Shown here: in pieces, positions 7,124-14,293 of the stretch | How the letters are laid out: each line of letters begins with the position of its first letter | Numbering within the stretch: the stretch's first letter is position 1 | Origin: Phycisphaerales bacterium | GTDB lineage: Bacteria; Planctomycetota; Phycisphaerae; Sedimentisphaerales; Anaerohalosphaeraceae | Length of the DNA: 19,404 bases | Assembly: GCA_011053245.1 (NCBI GenBank) | Contig: DRGS01000015.1 | Span: 1 to 19,404 of the forward strand | Direction: 5' to 3' | The notes under the pieces: model-generated | What the model saw: only the letters and a program-made list of their open reading frames with translations | Told to the model about the DNA's origin: nothing | Database searches by the model: none | Program-made: the position numbers and the translations under genes

Positions 7124-9616
7124 CTAAACTGCGATCTGTTGATCAGCTTTATTTACAGGCAATGTAAAGTAAGAAGTCACGCCTTTGTCGGCATTGGCCT
7201 CTAAACCGATCCTTCCACCCTGTGATTCTATTATTGTTCTGCTTATCGACAATCCTATCCCCAATCCATAAGATTTTGTAGTATAAAATGAATCGAAAGC
7301 GATTTGTATCTCTTCAGGGCTCATCCCGGAACCGTTATCCTTTATTCTTACTTCTGCATTTTCTCCTGCCAAAGATGATCTGATCGAGATCTGACGTTCG
7401 TCTTTCGGGATATCATCTAAGGCTTCTATGGCATTACTGATCAAATTTACGATAACCTGCTCGATCTGCACCGGATCTGTATTTACCTCAAGGTTATCTT
7501 TTGACAGATCCAGTTGAAGTTCAATCTTATTATGTTTTATCTCTATCTGAAGCAGGTCGAGAGAATTATTAATTAATGCATTTAGAGAAACTTTTTGTTT
7601 TACAGATTTCCCTTTCCTGACAAACTTTCTGATACGTGATATTATCTTTTCCGCACGGTCCGCTTGTTTCATGATAATTTGCATTTTATCAATTACAGTA
7701 TCAATGTTTGGGCTGCCGGTTTTAAGCAGTTTTGAACTTCTTTCTGCCTGTGCCTGCATGACGAACAGGGGTTGGTTGATCTCATGCGCAAGGCTCGATG
7801 CCATTTCACCTATCGAGTTTACTCTGGAAGCATGAGCAAGCTCTGCATGGTGCTGCTTTTCTTTTTCCTCGGCCTCTTTGCGATTGGTAATGTTCTGGCC
7901 GTTGACAACGAAACCCTTTATATCCCCATTCGGACCAATAAATGGGGAATAGCTGATAGACATGAACCGTAAGCCATAAACCGGAAACTGAAACCAATCC
8001 TCGTGGTAAACCTCATTGCCTTCCAGGCAAAGTTCGGCGTGGGGCTTTATGGTAGCCTCAAAGAACTCTTCACCAAAAACTTCGGAAACGGTGTGCCCAA
8101 CGACTTGATCCTTAGTCATGCCAAATGCCGTCAGATATGCCTTGTTAGCGGCAAGGTAGACAAAGTCAGTATCCATGAACGCCATCATATCACTTGAACT
8201 GGACGCTATACTTGCATATCGAAGTAATTCATCCTCAGCCTGCTTGCGCTTTGTGATATCCCTGCCATATAAATTTACATATCCGGCTTCTTTTACCGGG
8301 GTGATAGAGATCGAAAAGACTCGGTTGTTTACTTCCTCCTCCTCCTCCTCCTTACCTTTCCCGGACGCAAAGGCTTGGACAATTAAGTTGTGCCATTTCT
8401 CAGGTACTGTTTTCCCTACCTCAGAGTTCCACTGGGCGAGTAATAGCTTGCCTGCTTCATTGCTATATAATACTTCACCGTCTTTGCTGATACGCAAAAT
8501 AGGATGGGGGTTTTCACTTGGAAACTTTGCAATATTTGCTACTTCCATATATGCCTGCTCGCGATGAGCTATCTCGTCCTGTATTTCGTTGTAAGAATGT
8601 GTAAGTTTGTTTTCTATTCGTCCAAGATAGAAATAGAAGAAGCCAAGTAGCAATAAAGCGATTATGATGCAGGACAAAGTCAATATAATTGAGAATATTC
8701 GAAGCTCAGAGATTGCTTTCGTAATGTCAGCAATAACTATAATATCACCTACGTCTTGATTGCCCGCGTCTATCAGATGGAAAAAACGTCCTTGATAATG
8801 ATGATCATCGCTTACTATCTCAAGCATATTAGTAGGACGTTCTTCTTCTTTGCATGATTCCAGTTCTTCCAAGTATTTGCTCAATACTGGCGGTAACTTG
8901 TCAAAAGTCTTGTTGGAAATAACAAAACCGGGAAACTGGTCCCAGTGCGACCTGCGTCCCAGCATCTTCATCCCCTCTTCCCATTTGTTACGATCCAGAT
9001 ATGATTTATTGATGACCGAACAAAGCTCTATGCCAAGTAATTCTGAAATTTTGACTGTGATGTGCTCGATTTCTTCGCCCAACTCAATATAACCGACAAG
9101 TTTGCCGTCGATTTGCCATGGAGACACAACTCGTAATGTAAATGTACCTAATGCCCCCAGTTCAATCCCCCAGGTTAGCTTACGGTCATTTACGGCGCCG
9201 GCCATCGTAAACCTGTCTATGTGATCGGAGTGTCTTGGCGGATTGTGAACACGCAGGAAGTTGACTCTATCCAGACCATGAAAATAAAAGTGTGTAGTAT
9301 TGTGTTTTGTGCGAATATTGTCAAAAACAGGTAATGTATATTTGAGCAGTGCTTCTCTGTCTTTCGCCAGCCATGCATCTTGAAGGTTCTTGTCCCGTTG
9401 TATAAAATTTATAAGTCCACTTAATAACTGGGCATCCTCGCTCAGTTTCATTTCAAACAGGTTCTTCGCACTGGAAAGATGTTCCTGTGTATGGTCATTG
9501 ATACGCCGCATATGGAGCAGGTGAACTAAAAACATAGAAATTGCTAAAAGAATTACCAGTGCGAAACCCAAGGGAACCAGGATATGCAATCTGATTTTTT
9601 GTTTGGCTCTTTCCAT
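7124..9616 (-). CDS. Membrane sensor histidine kinase, Cache-like sensor plus two PAS domains
   Basis: An 830-residue inner-membrane kinase. Order: membrane helix 1 (about 10-34); extracytoplasmic region to about 300 resembling the double-Cache type, with HFYFHGLDRVNFLRVHNP and DRFTMAGA motifs; membrane helix 2 (about 305-330); first PAS-like domain (about 355-460) ending at YGRDITKRKQAE; second PAS domain (about 465-585) ending at NGQNITNRKEAE; HisKA with phospho-accepting H611 in LAHEINQPL; and the ATPase domain with VIVNLISNAIEAL, IKDNGSGM and GLGIGLS. The kinase core is of the FixL/TodS kind, matching the FixJ-like gene that follows. The sensor would detect a small ligand outside the inner membrane. 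Residues 422-427 are six glutamates encoded by a GGA-type triplet run within the first PAS region. Its start is 2 bases after the RluA stop. Confidence 0.88.
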   Translation of the reverse strand: MERAKQKIRLHILVPLGFALVILLAISMFLVHLLHMRRINDHTQEHLSSAKNLFEMKLSEDAQLLSGLINFIQRDKNLQDAWLAKDREALLKYTLPVFDNIRTKHNTTHFYFHGLDRVNFLRVHNPPRHSDHIDRFTMAGAVNDRKLTWGIELGALGTFTLRVVSPWQIDGKLVGYIELGEEIEHITVKISELLGIELCSVINKSYLDRNKWEEGMKMLGRRSHWDQFPGFVISNKTFDKLPPVLSKYLEELESCKEEERPTNMLEIVSDDHHYQGRFFHLIDAGNQDVGDIIVIADITKAISELRIFSIILTLSCIIIALLLLGFFYFYLGRIENKLTHSYNEIQDEIAHREQAYMEVANIAKFPSENPHPILRISKDGEVLYSNEAGKLLLAQWNSEVGKTVPEKWHNLIVQAFASGKGKEEEEEEVNNRVFSISITPVKEAGYVNLYGRDITKRKQAEDELLRYASIASSSSDMMAFMDTDFVYLAANKAYLTAFGMTKDQVVGHTVSEVFGEEFFEATIKPHAELCLEGNEVYHEDWFQFPVYGLRFMSISYSPFIGPNGDIKGFVVNGQNITNRKEAEEKEKQHHAELAHASRVNSIGEMASSLAHEINQPLFVMQAQAERSSKLLKTGSPNIDTVIDKMQIIMKQADRAEKIISRIRKFVRKGKSVKQKVSLNALINNSLDLLQIEIKHNKIELQLDLSKDNLEVNTDPVQIEQVIVNLISNAIEALDDIPKDERQISIRSSLAGENAEVRIKDNGSGMSPEEIQIAFDSFYTTKSYGLGIGLSISRTIIESQGGRIGLEANADKGVTSYFTLPVNKADQQIAV
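8334..8351. repeat. TCC trinucleotide microsatellite (six units) inside the kinase gene
   Basis: Six perfect TCC units on the plus strand, read as a run of six Glu codons on the minus strand. Slippage would add or remove Glu residues without breaking the frame. Confidence 0.85.
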
Positions 9617-9618
9617 TA

Positions 9619-10440
9619 TTAATTACTCTTAGTGCCTATTAGCGCCCCCGTTTCGGCGGTGAGGATTTTTTGGAGAGTGTCGGGATCCTTGAATGCATCG
9701 GGGCCGTTGATGTTGTGCTTGGTGAGCATCTTTATTGTGGCGACGAATTTCTTATCTAACTTTGCGACGTAAACGGCAGGGGGGCTGGACTCTTCGTCGC
9801 CGGGTATCTCGATCTGATACGCATGCAGCGTCAGCCGGTCCATTAGCGGCTTTTCTGGTTGACCTTTTTTCAAACGATATTTTGTCTTTACATCCGACAG
9901 CATGACCGGTCGCGTAGCCGAGTACAGCGGATCGATCACCAGCGGCATATCAACGCTTGCAAGGTGGACGCGTATCTGGTGCGTCCTGCCCGTAACCGGC
10001 GAAACCGCCAATAGCGAACATATCCCGAAATCCGCCAACTGCTTCCAATGCGTTATAGCCGGCTTACCGCGTTTGCGGTCGATCCGCATCACACGGTCGT
10101 TTTGGCGGTTCCGCGCCAGCCCTACGTCAATGGTTCCGCTTTCGGCAAAGATAGCTCCGCTTGCAAGGGCAAGATACGTTTTCTTTATCAATCGCTTTTC
10201 CAGCATGCTCGAGTATTTGCTTTGGGTCGGCAGGTTCTTAGCGACGAGCATTACACCCGAAGTGAATTTGTCAAGCCGATGGATCAATCGAAGGTCGGTC
10301 CCGGCAGCTACCTGCCTGGCCAGAACGGTAAGGAGGCTTTCCTTGCCGCTGCGGTCAGAGGTAACGGATATGCCCGACGGTTTGTTGATTACGATCAGAT
10401 CATCATCTTCGTGTATGATTTCAATTTTATTTTTTTGCAT
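9619..10440 (-). CDS. RluA-family RNA pseudouridine synthase
   Basis: Isomerises specific uridines in rRNA or tRNA to pseudouridine. Starting at ATG 10440 the protein has 273 residues and begins with the usual EDDDLIVINKPSGISV strand. The catalytic motif HRLDKFTSGVML carries the nucleophilic D57; GRTHQIRVHLAS and the IDPLY motif are the other RluA-family signatures. No S4 RNA-binding domain precedes it, as in RluA and RluC-like short forms lacking S4. An in-frame ATG at 10521, only 12 bases after the FHA stop, would add 27 residues; neither start has a clear ribosome site, so the true start is open. The gene sits between FHA and kinase genes in one minus-strand run; the 2-base gap to the kinase implies co-transcription, though a functional link is not evident. 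Confidence 0.87.
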   Translation of the reverse strand: MQKNKIEIIHEDDDLIVINKPSGISVTSDRSGKESLLTVLARQVAAGTDLRLIHRLDKFTSGVMLVAKNLPTQSKYSSMLEKRLIKKTYLALASGAIFAESGTIDVGLARNRQNDRVMRIDRKRGKPAITHWKQLADFGICSLLAVSPVTGRTHQIRVHLASVDMPLVIDPLYSATRPVMLSDVKTKYRLKKGQPEKPLMDRLTLHAYQIEIPGDEESSPPAVYVAKLDKKFVATIKMLTKHNINGPDAFKDPDTLQKILTAETGALIGTKSN

Positions 10441-10533
10441 AGGTGCTACATGACTTTCGTTGGAATTTCCGACAAGCAGTTGAAAGTGATACGGCCCGCA
10501 GCGCGAACCTTTCCAATGCACCGGCTGTTGTTG

Positions 10534-11007
10534 TTAGTTTTCCGCGTCCTCTAAGCCTTCAAGTATCTCGGCTGCGTCCTGACCCTGGATAGTACCCATA
10601 TCGTCAAGTCCGGCAAATTCCTGGGCTTCGCTTACCACCTTATCGATCTTTCGCTGTCGGGTATGTTTCGGCGGACGGACAATGGACTCACCACTGGATC
10701 CTAAGTCCGCAGGTTCACCGTTGATCTGCACAGCAAAGTCAAGCGGCCCGACCCGCAGACTGTCGCCCGGGTTGATGTACCCTTGACTTACCTGCTGACC
10801 GTTAAGAAAAGTCCCGTTTCGCGAACCAAGATCCCGCAACACCAACTGATCCTTATCCTCACCGATCTCACAGTGCCTGCGGGAAACTATCATCAGCGGT
10901 ATGCAGAGATCGCAGTCCTGACGACGCCCGACGACAGTAACCGAACCCGACAATGGAAAAGCCCTTGTCGAACCATCCTTCTTGAAAAGAACTAAATTAA
11001 CATCCAT
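10534..11007 (-). CDS. FHA-domain protein
   Basis: A 157-residue cytoplasmic protein with one forkhead-associated domain, which binds phosphothreonine in partner proteins. The start ATG 11007 is supported by AGGGAG 6 bases upstream; the frame is open further up but only through a TTG at 11049 with no ribosome site. FHA landmarks in order: VVGRRQDCDLCI (GR loop), IVSRRHCEI (SxxH core) and LRDLGSRNGTFLNG (NGT loop), covering about residues 5-100. The C-terminal third is acidic, probably disordered, and ends in DAAEILEGLEDAEN. A good promoter lies just upstream, so it is the first gene of the minus-strand signalling run. A Ser/Thr kinase partner would be expected elsewhere. Confidence 0.88.
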   Translation of the reverse strand: MDVNLVLFKKDGSTRAFPLSGSVTVVGRRQDCDLCIPLMIVSRRHCEIGEDKDQLVLRDLGSRNGTFLNGQQVSQGYINPGDSLRVGPLDFAVQINGEPADLGSSGESIVRPPKHTRQRKIDKVVSEAQEFAGLDDMGTIQGQDAAEILEGLEDAEN

Positions 11008-11048
11008 AAATTGCTCCCTTCCATTTTCAGTATACACGGTCACTCTCA

Positions 11049-11076
11049 ATTATACGCCTAAATACTCAATTGGCAA
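11049..11076 (-). promoter_or_regulatory. Promoter of the minus-strand FHA-led gene run
   Basis: On the minus strand TTGCCA (11076-11071), 16-base spacer, TATAAT (11054-11049). Predicted start near 11042 gives a leader of about 35 bases. It is divergent from the thrS promoter about 80 bases away. Confidence 0.65.
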
Positions 11077-11157
11077 GAACAAAATGGGGAATATAGTGTT
11101 TTTTTTTGGGTTAATCCAATTATGCGATAAACCTTTGGAAATATTGCATTTGACCCC

Positions 11158-11185
11158 TTGACATCAGCAATAATGGCTGTATACT
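11158..11185 (+). promoter_or_regulatory. thrS promoter
   Basis: TTGACA at 11158-11163, 16-base spacer, TATACT at 11180-11185. Predicted start near 11192 leaves about 55 bases of leader. I see no T-box or E. coli-style operator arms in that short leader. Confidence 0.72.
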
Positions 11186-11246
11186 TAAAACATGAGGTTT
11201 CAGAACTGCAATGAGCGAAAGGATTTAGGGTTATTCGGGTTTGAAT

Positions 11247-13163
11247 ATGGCAAAAGTTAAACTTCCTGACGGGAAGATATTAGAAGCGCCTGACGGGACG
11301 ACCGTAGGAGGTTTTGCGGTATTAATTGGCCCGGGATTAGCAAAGGCAGCGCTCGGCGGCCGCATCAACGGCGAGTTAGCGGATATGTCAACGCCTGTCA
11401 GCGGCGAATGCGAACTGACGATCATTACCAGTAAAAACGAAGAGGGTCTCGAAATCATCCGCCATAGCTGCGGGCACGTCATGGCAGAGGCTATCCTGAG
11501 TATATGGCCCGCGGCAAAACTGGTCTACGGCCCGACAGTCCGCGACGGTTTCTATTACGACATTGATCTCGACGAACCCATTCGCCCGGAGGACTTCGAG
11601 CGGATAGAGAAGAAAATGGCTGAGATCATCAAAGCCGACATCCCTTTCGAGCGGATCGAGATGACACGCCAGGCCGCCATCGAGCGAGTAGCCGGCGACA
11701 AATACAAAACCGAAAACATCCACCGCGCAGACGGCGACGTAATGAGTTTCTACTCCCAGGGTCAGCATTTCGAGGATCTTTGCCGCGGCCCACACGTCCC
11801 GAGTACCGGCAAGATAGGCAGCTTCAAGGTCATGAGCGTCGCCGGTGCATACTGGCACGGTGACGCCAACGAAAAAATGTTAAAACGCGTATACGGCACC
11901 GCATGGCACGATAAGAAAGCTCTCAAAGCCCATCTGGACCGGATTGAAGAAGCGAAGAAACGCGACCACCGACTCCTCGGCAAACAGCTCGACCTTTTCA
12001 GTTTTCATGATGAGGGGCCTGGCTTCGCTTTCCTGCATCCAAAGGGAATGATCATCTGGAACGCCATCATCGATTTCTGGCGGTCCGTCCACCAGCGTTA
12101 CGGATATGACGAGATCAAAACTCCTATCATGCTCAAGGAAGATTTGTGGCATAAGAGCGGCCACTGGGAGAACTATAAAGAGAACATGTACTTCACCACC
12201 GTCGACGAGATCACCTACGCGATCAAACCGATGAACTGCCCCGGCGGACTGCTCGTTTATAAATCGACAAAACATTCCTACCGCGAGTTTCCTATCCGCA
12301 TGGGCGAGCTTGGCTTGGTACACCGTTACGAATCCAGCGGCCAGATGCACGGCCTTGTAAGGGTCCGGCAATTTACCCAGGACGATGCCCACATCTTTTG
12401 CACCCCCGACCAGATCGAAAGCGAGATCGTCGGCGTTATCAACCTCGTCCAGGACCTCTACTCAGCCTTCGGGTTTAACGACTATCACATCGAGCTTTCG
12501 ACAATGCCCGAAAAGCATATCGGTTCCGATGAGACATGGGAAACCGCGACAAACGCTCTCAAAGCCGCTCTTGAACACAAGGGTATCGACTACGAATTGA
12601 ACGAAGGCGACGGAGCCTTCTACGGCCCCAAGATCGATTTCCATATTGAAGATTGCCTCAAGCGATCATGGCAGCTCGGCACGATCCAGTTGGATTTCGC
12701 CATGCCAGAGCGGTTCAAACTCGTATACACCGACGTTGACAATACCGAAAAAACCCCGATAATGATACATCGCGCCATCTTAGGCTCGCTCGAAAGGTTC
12801 ATGGGAATACTACTGGAGCATTACGGCGGCAACCTGCCGGTATGGCTGGCTCCGGAGCAGGTTCGGGTACTGCCGATCAGTGACAAGACCGCCGAATATG
12901 CGGGCCAGCTTGTCAAGAGGTTCAAAGAAGCCGGCTTGCGATGCACCGCGGACATGTCAAGCGAAAAGATCGGAGCCAAGATCGCAAAGGCACATACGGA
13001 GAAACCAGCGTATATGGTCGTCGTCGGCCCCAAAGAAGCCCAGCAAGATCAGGTAAGCGTAAGGATCCGCGGCAGCAAGGATTCGAAAACGCTTTTGGTC
13101 GATGAATTTATTGATATCGTAAAGACTAAGATCGCCGACAAGGCGACAACGTCTGAATTTTGA
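11247..13163 (+). CDS. thrS: Threonyl-tRNA synthetase
   Basis: Charges tRNA-Thr with threonine in the cytoplasm. With ATG 11247 the protein has 638 residues, the standard bacterial length; a TTG at 11241 would add two residues and is slightly better spaced from the AGGG at 11227-11230, so the exact start is uncertain. Order: TGS domain (1-62, beginning KVKLPDGK), editing domain with RHSCGHVMAEA and the HFEDLCRGPHVP segment (about 65-225), class II catalytic core with MNCPGG containing zinc ligand C331, HRYE, QDDAH, GPKIDF and motif 3 IHRAILGSLER with zinc ligand H508, then the anticodon-binding domain from about 530 (PVWLAPEQVRVLP). It heads the translation-gene group and is followed by infC after 34 bases. 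Confidence 0.97.
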   Translation: MAKVKLPDGKILEAPDGTTVGGFAVLIGPGLAKAALGGRINGELADMSTPVSGECELTIITSKNEEGLEIIRHSCGHVMAEAILSIWPAAKLVYGPTVRDGFYYDIDLDEPIRPEDFERIEKKMAEIIKADIPFERIEMTRQAAIERVAGDKYKTENIHRADGDVMSFYSQGQHFEDLCRGPHVPSTGKIGSFKVMSVAGAYWHGDANEKMLKRVYGTAWHDKKALKAHLDRIEEAKKRDHRLLGKQLDLFSFHDEGPGFAFLHPKGMIIWNAIIDFWRSVHQRYGYDEIKTPIMLKEDLWHKSGHWENYKENMYFTTVDEITYAIKPMNCPGGLLVYKSTKHSYREFPIRMGELGLVHRYESSGQMHGLVRVRQFTQDDAHIFCTPDQIESEIVGVINLVQDLYSAFGFNDYHIELSTMPEKHIGSDETWETATNALKAALEHKGIDYELNEGDGAFYGPKIDFHIEDCLKRSWQLGTIQLDFAMPERFKLVYTDVDNTEKTPIMIHRAILGSLERFMGILLEHYGGNLPVWLAPEQVRVLPISDKTAEYAGQLVKRFKEAGLRCTADMSSEKIGAKIAKAHTEKPAYMVVVGPKEAQQDQVSVRIRGSKDSKTLLVDEFIDIVKTKIADKATTSEF

Positions 13164-13184
13164 ATTGTTTAATTTCAGAAAGGT

Positions 13185-13190
13185 AAGGTG
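13185..13190 (+). promoter_or_regulatory. Ribosome binding site that fixes the infC AUC start
   Basis: AAGGTG lies 7 bases before ATC 13198. An in-frame TGA at 13189-13191 means the start must lie between 13192 and the conserved N-terminal domain; ATC is the only plausible initiator there. Confidence 0.75.
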
Positions 13191-13197
13191 ATATAGC

Positions 13198-13710
13198 ATC
13201 GCAAAGCCGAATTTAAGAATCAATGAAAGGATCCGCGTCACTCCCGTCAGGGTCATCAACGACAAGAACGAGCAGGTAGGCATCATCCCTACAAGAGATG
13301 CGTTGACCATGGCCAAAGAAGCATCTCTCGACCTGGTCGAGGTCTCCCCGAACGCCGAGCCGCCCGTATGCAGGATGATGGATCACGGTAAGTGGCTATA
13401 CGAACAGAAACGCAAGCATAAGCAGTCGCACAAAAAGCAGCACGTTACTACTCTCAAGGAGATCAGGCTCCGTCCAAAGATCGACGACCACGACCGCGAC
13501 ATCAAGGTAAACCACGCCATCAGGTTCCTCGAAAAGGGCCATAAGGTCCAGTTCACAATGCTATTCCGAGGACGTGAGATGACCCACATAGAGCGGGGAC
13601 ACGAGATCATGGCAGAGATCGTGGTGACACTTGAGGACAAGGCAAAGATCGAACGACCGGCGAAGATGTTAGGCAGAAGAATGACAATGGTAGTCACCAC
13701 ACTGAAATGA
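13198..13710 (+). CDS. infC: Translation initiation factor IF-3, AUC start
   Basis: IF-3 binds the 30S subunit and checks the start codon and initiator tRNA. The protein has 170 residues from ATC 13198, a normal IF-3 length: N-terminal domain with RINERIR, VINDKNEQVG and DLVEVSPNAEPPVCR (about 5-75), a lysine-rich linker helix (about 77-92), then the C-terminal domain with KEIRLRPKIDDHD and KVQFTMLFRGREMTH. The first ATG in frame, 13303, would remove most of the N-terminal domain and has no ribosome site. Known infC genes often begin with AUU, AUC or AUA, which lets IF-3 repress its own translation by rejecting the start. The gene follows thrS closely, but rpmI does not follow it here. Confidence 0.93.
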   Translation: MAKPNLRINERIRVTPVRVINDKNEQVGIIPTRDALTMAKEASLDLVEVSPNAEPPVCRMMDHGKWLYEQKRKHKQSHKKQHVTTLKEIRLRPKIDDHDRDIKVNHAIRFLEKGHKVQFTMLFRGREMTHIERGHEIMAEIVVTLEDKAKIERPAKMLGRRMTMVVTTLK

Positions 13711-13746
13711 CGACGCATACGGTCATCTAAAAACTGAAAACTGGTG

Positions 13747-13850
13747 ACACGGTCAAGATGCCTGTCGAGTCGTAGCTTTAGCGAAGACTGATGCTTGGCC
13801 GTGTGGTTGATTTCCCTTTTGTCATTCCAGCGCAGGCTGCGATCTTGACC
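13747..13850. repeat. Palindromic element with competing inverted repeats after infC
   Basis: The segment ACACGGTCAAG (13747-13757) pairs with CTTGGCCGTGT (13794-13804) with one G-T mismatch-type wobble. The same GGTCAAGAT (13751-13759) also pairs perfectly with ATCTTGACC (13842-13850), so the two folds exclude one another. Between them AGTC/GACT arms surround GCTTTAGC, and GTCATTCCAGCGCAGGCTGCG resembles an eroded REP-like unit. It lies between convergent infC and the membrane-protein gene. It may be a short mobile palindrome, a bidirectional terminator, or a structured RNA; no T run follows either stem. Confidence 0.55.
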
Positions 13851-13912
13851 CCACAATTTCAATGAACCTTCCCCATCAACACCCAATGAACAAACCGCAA
13901 AAAAACACCTAT

Positions 13913-14293
13913 TTATTTGCCTATCACATTCAAAGCTTCTTTGCAGGCCGATATCGCCATCTGTGCTTTTTCTTTATTCCCTGTTTTGCGCATTTCCATA
14001 TCGAGAGTAACGGTCCTGCGAAAAGCGATTACCTGTTTGCTGGATAAAAGCCCGATCTCAGATGCTATCGAGGTCAACATAGGGCTTGACGCCGATAGTT
14101 CTTCCCTATCGCTTTGCTCGTCAATGTACCGCTGAGCCTTTTCCATTATTGCAGTCACTTCAGCAGCGGCGATGGCCCGAATGGATTTCTTGCGTTTTCG
14201 ATTCGATAGATCAAAAAGAAACAAAGCTGTAACCAAACTGCTCAAAGAACCGATCACAGCCCCAACAATAACAGCGATTATTTGTTCCGACAT
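13913..14293 (-). CDS. Small single-pass membrane protein coupled to the TIR gene
   Basis: A 126-residue protein I cannot assign to a known family. The start ATG 14293 has GGAGG 7 bases upstream and overlaps the last 16 bases of the TIR gene, which indicates translational coupling and probably fixed stoichiometry. Residues 5-27 form one membrane helix with small residues spaced as in packing helices (GAVIGSL). RKRKK at 32-36 predicts the C-terminus inside. Residues 40-126 are charged and mainly helical (AAAEVTAIMEKAQRYIDEQ and further), possibly a coiled coil. No enzyme motif is visible. The setting suggests a membrane anchor, membrane-disrupting effector or inhibitor working with the TIR protein; this is inference from gene order alone. 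Confidence 0.75.
   Translation of the reverse strand: MSEQIIAVIVGAVIGSLSSLVTALFLFDLSNRKRKKSIRAIAAAEVTAIMEKAQRYIDEQSDREELSASSPMLTSIASEIGLLSSKQVIAFRRTVTLDMEMRKTGNKEKAQMAISACKEALNVIGK

Noticed and set aside
9902..10554. Long plus-strand open frames opposite the RluA-type gene
   Set aside because: No family features and no ribosome sites; the minus strand carries the full set of RluA motifs.
11192..11246. T-box or E. coli-type threonine operator before thrS
   Set aside because: The leader is only about 55 bases and lacks a T-box sequence, a terminator stem or anticodon-like arms.
13303..13710. infC starting at ATG 13303
   Set aside because: It would delete most of the conserved N-terminal domain and has no ribosome site, while the frame continues upstream to an AUC with a good site.
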